A DNA stretch of 34,498 nucleotides, taken from the NCBI GenBank assembly GCA_018240025.1, contig JAFEGM010000011.1:47314-81811 (forward strand). The letters are read 5' to 3'. Source of the DNA: Verrucomicrobiota bacterium. Lineage in GTDB: Bacteria; Verrucomicrobiota; Verrucomicrobiia; Chthoniobacterales; SZAS-18. The translations under genes and the position numbers were made by a program. Shown here in pieces: positions 23,786 through 30,717 of the stretch (positions within the stretch are counted from its first letter, which is position 1; the number at the start of each line of letters is the position of its first letter). The notes under the pieces were generated by a model. That model was given only the letters and a program-made list of their open reading frames with translations. It was not told the DNA's origin and made no database searches.

Positions 23786-24649
23786 TCAGAAGCTGGCGCT
23801 CAGAGTCAGGCCGCCGTAGGCCGCAGCGCCGTCGGATTTGAAACGGGCATCGAGCCGATGGAAGTCGTACTCCCGCTTCACCACGGCGCCGCCTTCGACC
23901 TCCAGCTTCGTGCCGGGCCGAAGCTCCCAATTCAGGCCGAGGCCGGTGCGAATTTCCGAATAGCTGAGCACCGCGCGGTTGAAGCGCGCATTGCCCCGCG
24001 CGGTGCCGAAGGAGTCGTCGGTGCGGTAGGTGCCGCCGAGGAGCCGGGCGCCGGCGTAGAGCGTCAGCCCCTTGTTCGGCGCGAATTCCAACCGCGGCGC
24101 CGGGAGGACCGCATTGAGCGTCCAGGCGGGCGCGAACTTCCAGCGCACGCCGGGGCCGCCGATGACGGGGTATTTGGCGTTCGGATTGATCTGCACGCCG
24201 AGGATCAGCTGCAGGTTCTCGCTCAAGAGATAGCTACCGCCGACGAGGACGGGGACGTTGAAATTACGGCCGCTAGGGCGGGAGCCAGCCACGTAGAAGC
24301 CAGGCTGCGCCTCGATCCGGAAGAGGACCGAGTCACCGAAGCGAGTGTCGAGGCCGACGATCGCCGCAAACGTCTGCAGCGTGTTGGGCAGGGGATTGCC
24401 GCCGCCATTCGAGAAGGAAAAGCGCTCCCAGGTGCCGCCGAGGCGCAGCACGCCGAACGGGGTCATCGGCGTGGCCACCACCTCCAGGAGCGTCCGGGCG
24501 GACGAGGCCGTGCCGATTCCGAGGCCCGCGCGCTCGAGGTCCGAACGCGAGGTGAAATCGGCGGCGGTTTCGATCTCCCAACCCGCGCGCAGCGCGGAAG
24601 GCAGGGCGAAGGCGGAGGCGAGAGCGAGTACAGCGGTGAGGAGACGCAT
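23786..24649 (-). CDS. Small outer-membrane beta-barrel protein (DUF6268-like)
   Basis: 287 aa from the ATG at 24649, with signal peptide MRLLTAVLALASAFALPSAL and cleavage near RAG-WE. Alternating strands such as SVLFRIEAQPGFYVAG, FNVPVLVGGSYLLSENLQLI and IRTGLGLNWELRPGTKLEVE end in a C-terminal Phe (LTLSASF), the usual outer-membrane insertion signal. The overall pattern resembles DUF6268-type porin-like proteins. There is no sign of its cargo. It lies 109 bases downstream of pgl in the same direction. Confidence 0.72.
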   Translation of the reverse strand: MRLLTAVLALASAFALPSALRAGWEIETAADFTSRSDLERAGLGIGTASSARTLLEVVATPMTPFGVLRLGGTWERFSFSNGGGNPLPNTLQTFAAIVGLDTRFGDSVLFRIEAQPGFYVAGSRPSGRNFNVPVLVGGSYLLSENLQLILGVQINPNAKYPVIGGPGVRWKFAPAWTLNAVLPAPRLEFAPNKGLTLYAGARLLGGTYRTDDSFGTARGNARFNRAVLSYSEIRTGLGLNWELRPGTKLEVEGGAVVKREYDFHRLDARFKSDGAAAYGGLTLSASF

Positions 24650-24758
24650 GGCGACGAAAACGTCCACCCGAGCCGCAAAGCACCCGGGCGTCCAGCGATT
24701 TGGCAACCCTGCTGCGTCAGTAGCGAGCGCGCGCCGAGTTGGGAGAGAGCCGGACCTT

Positions 24759-25517
24759 TCAGCTCAGCTCCGCGGCGGCCACCTCGTCGACCAGCCAGAG
24801 AGTTTCGCCGGCACGCGAGAGGATGCCCTGCGAGGGGTAGCGATCAGACTCCGGCGGGCCCTGCAGAACGGCTTTGAGGGTCTTCGTCTTGTCCGCCCCG
24901 GCGACCAGGAACATGACGCAGCGGGCGGCGCAGAGGGCGGGCGGGGTCAACGTGATGCGATAGGTGCTGAATTTGTCCACCCAGACGGCGCAGACGGATC
25001 TGTCGTGGTCCCGCAGGGCCGTGGTTCCGGGGAAGAGGGAGGCGGTGTGGCCATCGGGCCCCATGCCGAGCAGGGCGACGTCGACGGTCGGCGATTCCGA
25101 GCCGAGCGTGCGGGTGAGTTCCTCGGCATACTGCTCGGCGGCAGCTCCGGCGGCGTTTTCGCTCTGAATCCGGTGTACTCGAGCGGGATCGAGCAGGCCT
25201 TTGGGTAGGCGGTCGAGCAGCGCCTCCTTGAACATGCGGTAGTTGCTGTCGGCGTGGTCGGGCGGGACGTGCCGCTCGTCGCCGAAGAAGAACTCGATCT
25301 TCCCCCACGGGAGCGCCGCGCGCAGGCCGTCGTCGTCGGCAAAAAGCCGGTAGAGCGCCTTGGGCGTCGAGCCGCCGGCGAGCGCGAGCGTGGCCCGGCC
25401 GCGGGCGGCCACGGCGGCGTTCAGCCGCTCCACGATCTTGTGGGCGGCAGCGCGGGCGAGCGTGGCGGGATCGGCGTAACGCTCGATCCGGCGGGCAGGG
25501 GAAGCGGAGGCAGACAT
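24759..25517 (-). CDS. pgl: 6-phosphogluconolactonase
   Basis: 252 aa, the usual size of the DevB/Pgl family. It hydrolyses 6-phosphogluconolactone to 6-phosphogluconate in the oxidative pentose phosphate pathway in the cytoplasm. Motifs are LALAGGSTPKALYR (sugar phosphate binding), FFFGDERHVPPDHADSNYRM and LLGMGPDGHTASLFPGT, all characteristic of the family. No zwf or gnd gene is adjacent. The start at 25517 is supported by a promoter-like sequence ending six bases upstream. It is transcribed in the same direction as miaA, 80 bases downstream of it. Confidence 0.95.
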   Translation of the reverse strand: MSASASPARRIERYADPATLARAAAHKIVERLNAAVAARGRATLALAGGSTPKALYRLFADDDGLRAALPWGKIEFFFGDERHVPPDHADSNYRMFKEALLDRLPKGLLDPARVHRIQSENAAGAAAEQYAEELTRTLGSESPTVDVALLGMGPDGHTASLFPGTTALRDHDRSVCAVWVDKFSTYRITLTPPALCAARCVMFLVAGADKTKTLKAVLQGPPESDRYPSQGILSRAGETLWLVDEVAAAELS

Positions 25518-25523
25518 GCCGCG

Positions 25524-25553
25524 TTTCTAGCCGGCCGAGGGCGGGACTGCCAA
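25524..25553 (-). promoter_or_regulatory. Candidate leaderless promoter of pgl
   Basis: On the minus strand TTGGCA (25553-25548), an 18-base spacer, then TAGAAA (25529-25524), followed by six bases and the pgl ATG. Transcription would start at or next to the start codon. Confidence 0.5.
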
Positions 25554-25597
25554 GCGGGAAGGCAGCCTCGGCGCAGCAATCTCGATCGGTGTTCCGG

Positions 25598-26419
25598 TTA
25601 CTTCGCCGGCTGGGCAGGCGGGGCCGCGGCGGGCGCGGGGGCGGCGGCCACGGGCTGCTCGCCCACCGGGGCCGGCTTCACCGTCGCGTACGCCTTCATG
25701 GTGCGAGCGCCGGACTGGCCGGCCGGGAGCTTGGCGGCGATGTCGAAAGTCGCGAGGACGAAGGTGTCGGTGGTGGCCGGAGTGACCACGATCTCGAACT
25801 TGCGGCCCTTCTCGATCTCCTTCACCACGGCCGACATGCTCGGCACGTTGGAGGTGACCGTCAGGCCCTCGATCGGCTGATTCTCCGGGCCGAGTTCGAA
25901 ATTGAAAGACTTCGGCGACTTCTCCGAGCGATGCTCCCAGACGACGAACTGCGGAGTCACCTTCGCGAAGACCGGGATGGTCGTTTCGATGGTCAACACG
26001 TGCGGCTCGCTCTGGTCGCTGGCCCGCAGGCGGATCTTCTTCAGCTGCGTGCCGACGAGGTCGCCGATGCGGAAATTGACCGTGATCTCACCCTTCTCGC
26101 CAGGCTGGTAGATCTGCTTCTCCAACGGCGCAGCAGTGCAGCCGCAATCGGTCTCGGTCGAGAAGAGCGTCACTTTGTCGGTGCCCTTGACCGTGAAGGG
26201 GAACTTGTAGGTGACGGTGGTCGCGCCGGCGTCGGCCTTCTGCTTGAGCAGGTTCTTTTCGAAGACGAGCTGGCCCGACTTGGCCGCATCGGGGCCGGCC
26301 TGGGGAGCCGACGCGCTGGCAGCGGGGGCGGACGCCGTCGGCGCGGAAGGCTTGGTTTCCTGGGCGCAGACGGAAGCCGCGGCGGCGAGGCCGAGGAACA
26401 GGGGGAGGATTCGACGCAT
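25598..26419 (-). CDS. DUF1573 secreted protein (internal start within the miaA frame)
   Basis: 273 aa if read from the internal ATG at 26419, which opens a clean signal peptide (MRRILPLFLGLAAAASVCAQ). Then comes an Ala/Pro/Ser-rich segment, and the DUF1573 domain around residues 70-180. Its typical DCGCT motif lies in LFSTETDCGCTAAPLEKQIY, followed by YQPGEKGEITVNFRIG. The second half (FNFELGPENQPIEGLTVTSN) is also beta-rich, and the C-terminus is Ala/Pro-rich. Such proteins are thought to be envelope or periplasmic; their function is unknown. I think separate translation from this ATG, perhaps coupled to miaA, is more likely than a functional fusion. Confidence 0.75.
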   Translation of the reverse strand: MRRILPLFLGLAAAASVCAQETKPSAPTASAPAASASAPQAGPDAAKSGQLVFEKNLLKQKADAGATTVTYKFPFTVKGTDKVTLFSTETDCGCTAAPLEKQIYQPGEKGEITVNFRIGDLVGTQLKKIRLRASDQSEPHVLTIETTIPVFAKVTPQFVVWEHRSEKSPKSFNFELGPENQPIEGLTVTSNVPSMSAVVKEIEKGRKFEIVVTPATTDTFVLATFDIAAKLPAGQSGARTMKAYATVKPAPVGEQPVAAAPAPAAAPPAQPAK

Positions 26420-27301
26420 CAGGGACGATGCCGTTTCGAGCGCGGCGCGCAACCCGCTCTCGCACGTCACCGGCAACGGCTGGAAGATCGGCTCGCGCTT
26501 GAACCACGTGTGCTGCCGCTTGGCGTATTGGCGCGTGGCGATGGCGATGCGCTCCTCAGCCGCCGCTGGCGCGAGCTGGCCGTCGAGGCAGGCGCAGCAT
26601 TCCGCCCAGCCGATCATCTGCGCCGCGGTCGGTCCGAGGCCCGCCGCCCGCGCGGCGGCCACTTCTGCGAGCACGCCTCGCTCGAACATACGCCGGGTGC
26701 GGGCGGCGATGCGGGCGTGGAGCTCGGCTCGTTCCCATTGCAGAAAGACGCCCACGGGGGCGGGTGGCTCGGCGTTGGGTTCCCACGCGGCGCGCGCGCT
26801 GCCGCCATCGGTGGCGATCTCAAGGGCGCGCAGAACGCGGCGCGGATTGCGCAGATCGATCCGCTCGGCGGCCGCGGGATCGCGCGCGCGCAATTGGTCC
26901 ACCAGCTCCGCCAGCGGACGCTGCGCCCAGGCCGCGCGGCGGGCCGGATCGGGCGAGGCGCCGGCGTCGAAGCCGTGGGTCAACGCCTTCACGTAGAGCC
27001 CGGAGCCGCCGCAGACGATGGCGCGGCGGCCACGGGCGTGGATGTCGGCCAGCGCCGCCACGGCCAGCTCGCGATAGCGCACCGCGTGCATCGGCTCGCC
27101 CAGCGGCACGGTGCCGATGAGGTGGTGGCGAATGCGCGCGAGTTCGGACGGCTCCGGCTTAGCGCCGAGGAGATCGAGCCCCGCGTAGAGCTGGTAGGCA
27201 TCGGCCGAGACGATCTCCGCGTCCCACGCCTCGGCCAGGGCGAGCGCCAGCTCCGTTTTGCCGGAAGCAGTGGGGCCGACGACATAGAAGGCGGGAAGCA
27301 T
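25598..27301 (-). CDS. miaA: tRNA dimethylallyltransferase MiaA fused in frame to a DUF1573 protein
   Basis: One uninterrupted 567-codon frame from the ATG at 27301. Residues 1 to about 294 are a full MiaA, which adds an isopentenyl group to A37 of tRNAs reading UNN codons. It shows the P-loop GPTASGKTELA, VSADAYQLYAGLDLLGAKP, GGSGLYVKALTHG and ATRQYAKRQHTWFKREP. No stop follows; the frame continues through LRAALETASSLMRRILPLFL into a secreted DUF1573 domain. MiaA proteins are normally about 300 aa and cytoplasmic, so a fused export signal in mid-protein would be strange. A TGATG sits at the junction, with the TGA out of frame, as if a stop/start overlap had been lost by a small indel. A second in-frame ATG at 27349 is a less likely start. 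Confidence 0.8.
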   Translation of the reverse strand: MLPAFYVVGPTASGKTELALALAEAWDAEIVSADAYQLYAGLDLLGAKPEPSELARIRHHLIGTVPLGEPMHAVRYRELAVAALADIHARGRRAIVCGGSGLYVKALTHGFDAGASPDPARRAAWAQRPLAELVDQLRARDPAAAERIDLRNPRRVLRALEIATDGGSARAAWEPNAEPPAPVGVFLQWERAELHARIAARTRRMFERGVLAEVAAARAAGLGPTAAQMIGWAECCACLDGQLAPAAAEERIAIATRQYAKRQHTWFKREPIFQPLPVTCESGLRAALETASSLMRRILPLFLGLAAAASVCAQETKPSAPTASAPAASASAPQAGPDAAKSGQLVFEKNLLKQKADAGATTVTYKFPFTVKGTDKVTLFSTETDCGCTAAPLEKQIYQPGEKGEITVNFRIGDLVGTQLKKIRLRASDQSEPHVLTIETTIPVFAKVTPQFVVWEHRSEKSPKSFNFELGPENQPIEGLTVTSNVPSMSAVVKEIEKGRKFEIVVTPATTDTFVLATFDIAAKLPAGQSGARTMKAYATVKPAPVGEQPVAAAPAPAAAPPAQPAK

Positions 27302-27347
27302 GGGCGAAGGAAGAAGGAAGAAGAACGGTGTTGAGAGTCGATCCGGC

Positions 27348-27386
27348 AAAAAGAAGCGCCCGGTTCCGCTTCGCGAAACCGGGCGC
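27348..27386 (-). terminator. Rho-independent terminator after the RRM protein gene
   Basis: A perfect 10-bp stem (27356-27365 with 27377-27386) is followed on the minus strand by TTCTTTTT (27355-27348). It lies 27 bases after the RRM gene stop and ends 46 bases before the miaA ATG, so miaA is transcribed separately. Confidence 0.9.
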
Positions 27387-27412
27387 CAATCCGGGGGTTT
27401 CGAAAATCTGCG

Positions 27413-27985
27413 TTAGGCGGCTTCCTGGCGGGGCTCGACGGCCTTGGCGCCGCTGACCTTGAGCGGCCGGCCCATGAACGGGCGGTCGTGCAACTCGGCC
27501 ACGGCGCGGCGCGCTTCGTCGACGGTCTGCATTTGGACGAAGGCGAAGCCCTTGGAGCGGTCCGTGTTGCGATGGGTCACGACCTCGGCGCTGGCCACCT
27601 TGCCGACGCCTTTGAAGAGATTGGTGATGTCCTCGTCGGTCGCATCGAACGAGAGGTTGCCAACGTAGAGGCGCGGCGTGGTTACATCGGCGGGTTCCGG
27701 CTTGGCCGCAGCGAAGCGGGCGGGCTGGGGGCCGCTTTGGGTGCGGCGCTCGGGCGGCGTGTTGGAGCCGTTGTTGTTGGCGTAGGCCGGATGCGAGGTC
27801 GTGCCGCGGGGGGCGGGGGCCTTGGTTTTCTTGCTGGAGAAGAACGAGACGATGCGCTGCCAGAGCGAAGGGGAAGACGCGGTGGCGGCGGAATCAGCGC
27901 CGGAAGGGCGCTCGGACCGAGGGCGGCGATGGCCGCCGCGGCGACGCCGTCCGCGACGGGACGGCGAGTGGGAGTCGGAAGACAT
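27413..27985 (-). CDS. RRM-type RNA-binding protein
   Basis: 190 aa from the ATG at 27985 (MSSDSHSPSRRGRRRRGGHR). A long disordered basic N-terminus (to about 105) is followed by one RNA recognition motif at about 110-180. RNP2 is LYVGNLSF and RNP1 is KGFAFVQM, both with the aromatic residues needed for RNA stacking. The linker includes SLWQRIVSFFSSKKTKAPAP. Bacterial single-RRM proteins of this kind are often cold- or stress-related; the RNA target is unknown. The frame extends upstream to 28261, but that part is not protein-like. The gene is followed by its own terminator. Confidence 0.9.
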   Translation of the reverse strand: MSSDSHSPSRRGRRRRGGHRRPRSERPSGADSAATASSPSLWQRIVSFFSSKKTKAPAPRGTTSHPAYANNNGSNTPPERRTQSGPQPARFAAAKPEPADVTTPRLYVGNLSFDATDEDITNLFKGVGKVASAEVVTHRNTDRSKGFAFVQMQTVDEARRAVAELHDRPFMGRPLKVSGAKAVEPRQEAA

Positions 27986-28367
27986 GGAAACGAATGGGCG
28001 GATGGTGAGAACCGGCCCCGGGTAGCGATGGCAGGCCCGGGCCCGCCGCGGCGCGCGACCGTGGCAGGGATGGACTCGGGCGATTTCGAAACTCAGGCCG
28101 GGTGGCATTACCGGGAGTCGCACAGCGAAGGTGCGTTGGGCCGTGCTCGGGTCCACGCGCCGACCGCTTCCGTGTCCAGCCCGCGCCTGCGCGGGGAGAA
28201 GGGACAACAGAAGTTGGAAACATGGTCGCGAACTGGAACGGCGGACGAAAGGACAGGCCAACCATGACCTGCCGGCGATCCCCGGTTCTTGACTTATTCA
28301 CATTTCCTGCATTTCCGGCAAGCGGAATCTGGAGGCGGGGGTTTCGGCCCAAAACGAGTCTTGAAAG
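27986..28367. other. Non-coding stretch upstream of the RRM gene
   Basis: About 380 bases without a convincing gene. It should hold the promoter and leader of the RRM gene on the minus strand, but I cannot pick one promoter with confidence. On the plus strand TTGACT at about 28290 starts an AT-richer patch without a good -10. No tRNA or recognised RNA motif is visible. Confidence 0.5.
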
Positions 28368-28675
28368 AAACTCGAAGATCGAAACTCGAAACTCGAAGGA
28401 AGTCCGAAACTCGAAGTTTGAAGGGCGCGCTCGACCCGCCCACCGAGTCAGGGTGGCAGCCGCTTGGAGGTTGCGAGCGGAGCGTGCAGCTCGAGTTTCA
28501 ACGGCGTTTGAGCCGCGTCGGACCGGGCATGGAGAGGTCCATCCCCAAGGCGAAGGGTTCGAAGCTAGAGCGAAAGCGAATCGGCAGCGTCCACGGTCTG
28601 GTTTCGACCTTCAAGCGGCGAGCTTCCTTCGAGCTTCGAACTTCCTTCGAGCTTCGAGTTTCGAACTTCGAGTTT
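28368..28675. repeat. 49-bp inverted repeat with 210-base spacer, abutting thrS
   Basis: The left arm (28368-28416) and the reverse complement of the right arm (28627-28675) match at 45 of 49 positions without gaps. Each arm is made of short units of the CTCGAAG/TTCGAA type. The right arm ends three bases from the thrS stop codon (28679-28681). The 210-base spacer has no ORF or RNA motif that I recognise. With no reverse transcriptase, transposase or clear target-site duplication visible, this is best called an unclassified intergenic element. It could also form a very long hairpin downstream of thrS. Confidence 0.8.
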
Positions 28676-28678
28676 TCT

Positions 28679-30478
28679 TCATGCGGCTCTCGTCCGGATC
28701 GACTCCAGAATCCCCGCCACGACCTCGGCCCGCGGCTTGGCGCCGAGGTTGCCTTTGCCGTGCAGGCGGACGCTGACGGCGCCGGCTTCGAGGTCGCGAT
28801 TGCCCAGCACGAGCATGGTATGGACGCGGCGGTGCTCGGCGTCGGCGATCTTGGCCTTGATGGGATCGGTCCCGAAGTCGCCCTTGGCGCGCACGCCGTG
28901 GCTGCGCAGCTCGGTGACCAGAGCCTGGCCGCTTTCGACCAGCGCGGCGTCATCGCCGATCGTGACCACGCGGACCTGCTCGGGCGCGAGCCAGAGCGGG
29001 AAGTTGCCGGCGTAGTGCTCAATGAGGAAGCCGATGAAGCGCTCGTGCGTGCCGAGCGGCGCGCGGTGGATGCAGAGCGGCGTGGCCTCGGTGTTGTCGC
29101 GCGTCTTGTATTTGAGCCCGAAACGCGCGGGCACGGCGAAGTCGACCTGGTTGGTCGCGATGGTGAATTCGCGTCCGATGGCACTCCAGACCTGCACGTC
29201 GATCTTCGGTCCGTAGAAAGCAGCTTCGTTCGGGATCTCGACGTAATTGATGCCGCTGCGCTGCAGGACGCCGCGCACCATGTCCTCGGTTTTCTTCCAA
29301 AGGACGGGATCGTTGACGAACTTCTCGCCCAGCTTGGCGGGGTCGTGGGTGGAGAACCGCATCACGTACTTCTGGATCCCGAAGATCTGGAAGTAGCGCA
29401 GATACATCTGGTTCACCGCATTGAACTCCGCCTCGAACTGCTCCTCGGTGCAGTACAGATGCGCGTCGTTCATCTGCATCGAGCGCACCCGCATGAGCCC
29501 GAAGAGCTCGCCGCTCTGCTCGTAACGGTAGCAGGTGCCGTATTCCGCGAAGCGCAACGGCAGGTCGCGATACGACCGCGGCACCGCCCCGAAGAGCTTG
29601 TGGTGATGCGGGCAGTTCATGGCCTTGAGGTAGTATTTCTCGGACTTCGCGCCCTCCTCACCGGACTCCTGGAAGTCCATCGGCGGATACATGCTCTCCG
29701 CGTAGTAGGGGAGGTGACCGCTGGTCAGATACATGTTCTCGCGGGCCAGGTGCGGCGTGCGGACGCGGTCGTAGCCGGCGGCGAACTCGGTCTCCTTGGC
29801 CAGCTTCTCCAACTCCTCGACCAGGACGGTGCCGTTGGGCAGCCAGAGCGGCAGACCCGGGCCGACGTCGTCGTCGAAATGGAACAGCTCCATCTCGCGG
29901 CCGAGCTTGCGGTGATCGCGCTTCTTGGCCTCCTCGATGAGCGCGAAGTGCGCCTCCATCTCGGTCTTGTTCTTGAAGGCCGTGCCGTAGATGCGCTGCA
30001 GCTGCGGATTGCGCTCGTCGCCCTTGTAGTAGCTGGCGGCCACGTGCGTGAGCTTGAAGGCGCCGATGTTACCGGTGCGCAGGACGTGAGGGCCGGCGCA
30101 GAGATCGGTGAATTCGCCGTTGCGATACAGCGTGATGGCTTCGCCGTCGGGAATGCCCTGCAGGATGTCGAGCTTGAACTTGCTGGGCACGCCGCGCGGG
30201 CTCAGCGCCGCCAGCTCGCCGCGCTCGGCCATGGCCAGGGCTTCGGCGCGGCTGATCTCGACGCGCTCGAAGACGTGGTTGGCCTTGATCTCCTTCTTCA
30301 TCTCCGCCTCGATCTTCTCGAAGTCGTCCGGAGTGATGCGATGGGGGAGATCGACGTCATAGTAGAAACCCTGCTCGACCGGCGGACCGGCCGCGAACTG
30401 CGCCTCCGGCCAGATCTTCAGAATGGCCGTCGCAAGCACGTGGGCGGCGGAGTGGCGGATGCGTTCGAGTTCGGTCAT
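28679..30478 (-). CDS. thrS: Threonyl-tRNA synthetase lacking the TGS domain
   Basis: 599 aa from the ATG at 30478. It charges tRNA-Thr and edits Ser-tRNA-Thr. The protein begins almost directly with the editing domain: MTELERIRHSAAHVLA carries His9 and His13, and LCAGPHV carries Cys127 and His131, the four editing-site residues of the family. The catalytic core has LPLWLPNGTVLVEELEKL (motif 1), KAMNCPHHHKLF (zinc Cys), CYRYEQSGELFGLMRVRSMQ (motif 2) and CIHRAPLGTHERFIGFL (zinc His and motif 3). The anticodon-binding domain starts at LAPEQVRVVTIGDD. E. coli ThrS has an extra N-terminal TGS domain of about 60 residues; here it is missing. An in-frame TTG at 30529 lies in the terminator T-run and is rejected as start. 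Regulation is probably by the attenuator just upstream. Confidence 0.95.
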   Translation of the reverse strand: MTELERIRHSAAHVLATAILKIWPEAQFAAGPPVEQGFYYDVDLPHRITPDDFEKIEAEMKKEIKANHVFERVEISRAEALAMAERGELAALSPRGVPSKFKLDILQGIPDGEAITLYRNGEFTDLCAGPHVLRTGNIGAFKLTHVAASYYKGDERNPQLQRIYGTAFKNKTEMEAHFALIEEAKKRDHRKLGREMELFHFDDDVGPGLPLWLPNGTVLVEELEKLAKETEFAAGYDRVRTPHLARENMYLTSGHLPYYAESMYPPMDFQESGEEGAKSEKYYLKAMNCPHHHKLFGAVPRSYRDLPLRFAEYGTCYRYEQSGELFGLMRVRSMQMNDAHLYCTEEQFEAEFNAVNQMYLRYFQIFGIQKYVMRFSTHDPAKLGEKFVNDPVLWKKTEDMVRGVLQRSGINYVEIPNEAAFYGPKIDVQVWSAIGREFTIATNQVDFAVPARFGLKYKTRDNTEATPLCIHRAPLGTHERFIGFLIEHYAGNFPLWLAPEQVRVVTIGDDAALVESGQALVTELRSHGVRAKGDFGTDPIKAKIADAEHRRVHTMLVLGNRDLEAGAVSVRLHGKGNLGAKPRAEVVAGILESIRTRAA

Positions 30479-30527
30479 GGCGTTGGAAATGAGAAAGGGT
30501 GCGTCGGGAAGGTGGAAATTTGGGAAC

Positions 30528-30552
30528 AAAAAAGGCGGCCTTGCGGGCCGCC
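30528..30552 (-). terminator. Attenuator terminator in the thrS leader
   Basis: A seven-base all-GC stem (30546-30552 with 30534-30540) and a five-base loop, followed on the minus strand by six U residues (30533-30528). It stands 49 bases before the thrS ATG and 34 bases after the Thr-rich leader peptide, so it would stop transcription before thrS unless prevented. Confidence 0.88.
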
Positions 30553-30593
30553 GGAGGTGAGAATTCGAAGAAGAAAACGTTCAGCCTCAGGCG
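30549..30593 (-). promoter_or_regulatory. Candidate antiterminator pairing in the thrS leader
   Basis: The leader RNA segment CGCCUGAGG (30593-30585), which contains the leader-peptide stop codon UGA, can pair with CCUCCGGCG (30557-30549) at eight of nine positions (one U/C mismatch). The second segment includes the beginning of the terminator's left arm, so the two structures exclude each other. A ribosome at the stop codon would cover the first segment. A ribosome stalled on the Thr codons would leave it free. Confidence 0.6.
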
Positions 30594-30643
30594 CGCCGCG
30601 GGCGCGTCGTAGTCGGGGTGAGGCTGGTGGTGATCGCGATCAT
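30587..30643 (-). CDS. Threonine-rich leader peptide of thrS
   Basis: An 18-codon ORF, MIAITTSLTPTTTRPRRA, from the ATG at 30643. Six of 18 codons are Thr (codons 5, 6, 9, 11, 12, 13; ACC, ACT and ACG) and two are Ile. It is the right kind of sensor for charged tRNA-Thr, as in the classical thr operon leader of E. coli. Codons 13-18 form a GC hairpin (30606-30601 with 30597-30592). It has no Shine-Dalgarno sequence; the -10-like hexamer ends ten bases before the ATG, so the peptide is probably translated from a leaderless or nearly leaderless RNA. It is too short for standard gene finders. Confidence 0.8.
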   Translation of the reverse strand: MIAITTSLTPTTTRPRRA

Positions 30644-30653
30644 GGAGGGCGGA

Positions 30654-30682
30654 GGGTTAGCCGGGGCGGCGAAATTCGTCAA
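30654..30682 (-). promoter_or_regulatory. Candidate promoter of the thrS leader
   Basis: On the minus strand TTGACG (30682-30677), a 17-base spacer, then TAACCC (30659-30654). The predicted start is near 30647, about four bases before the leader-peptide ATG. CTAACCCTCC recurs just before the ATG of DUF4139 paralogue A. Confidence 0.55.
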
Positions 30683-30717
30683 GCCGGAAGCACGGCCCGA
30701 GCTGCGGCGGATCGGCC

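Noticed and set aside
28368..28675. Retron, CRISPR or insertion sequence as explanation of the inverted repeat
   Set aside because: There is no reverse transcriptase, transposase or Cas gene nearby, no regular repeat-spacer array, and no target-site duplication that I can see.
30479..30529. TTG start giving a 17-residue extension of ThrS
   Set aside because: The TTG lies in the T-run of the attenuator terminator and the extension has no TGS similarity.
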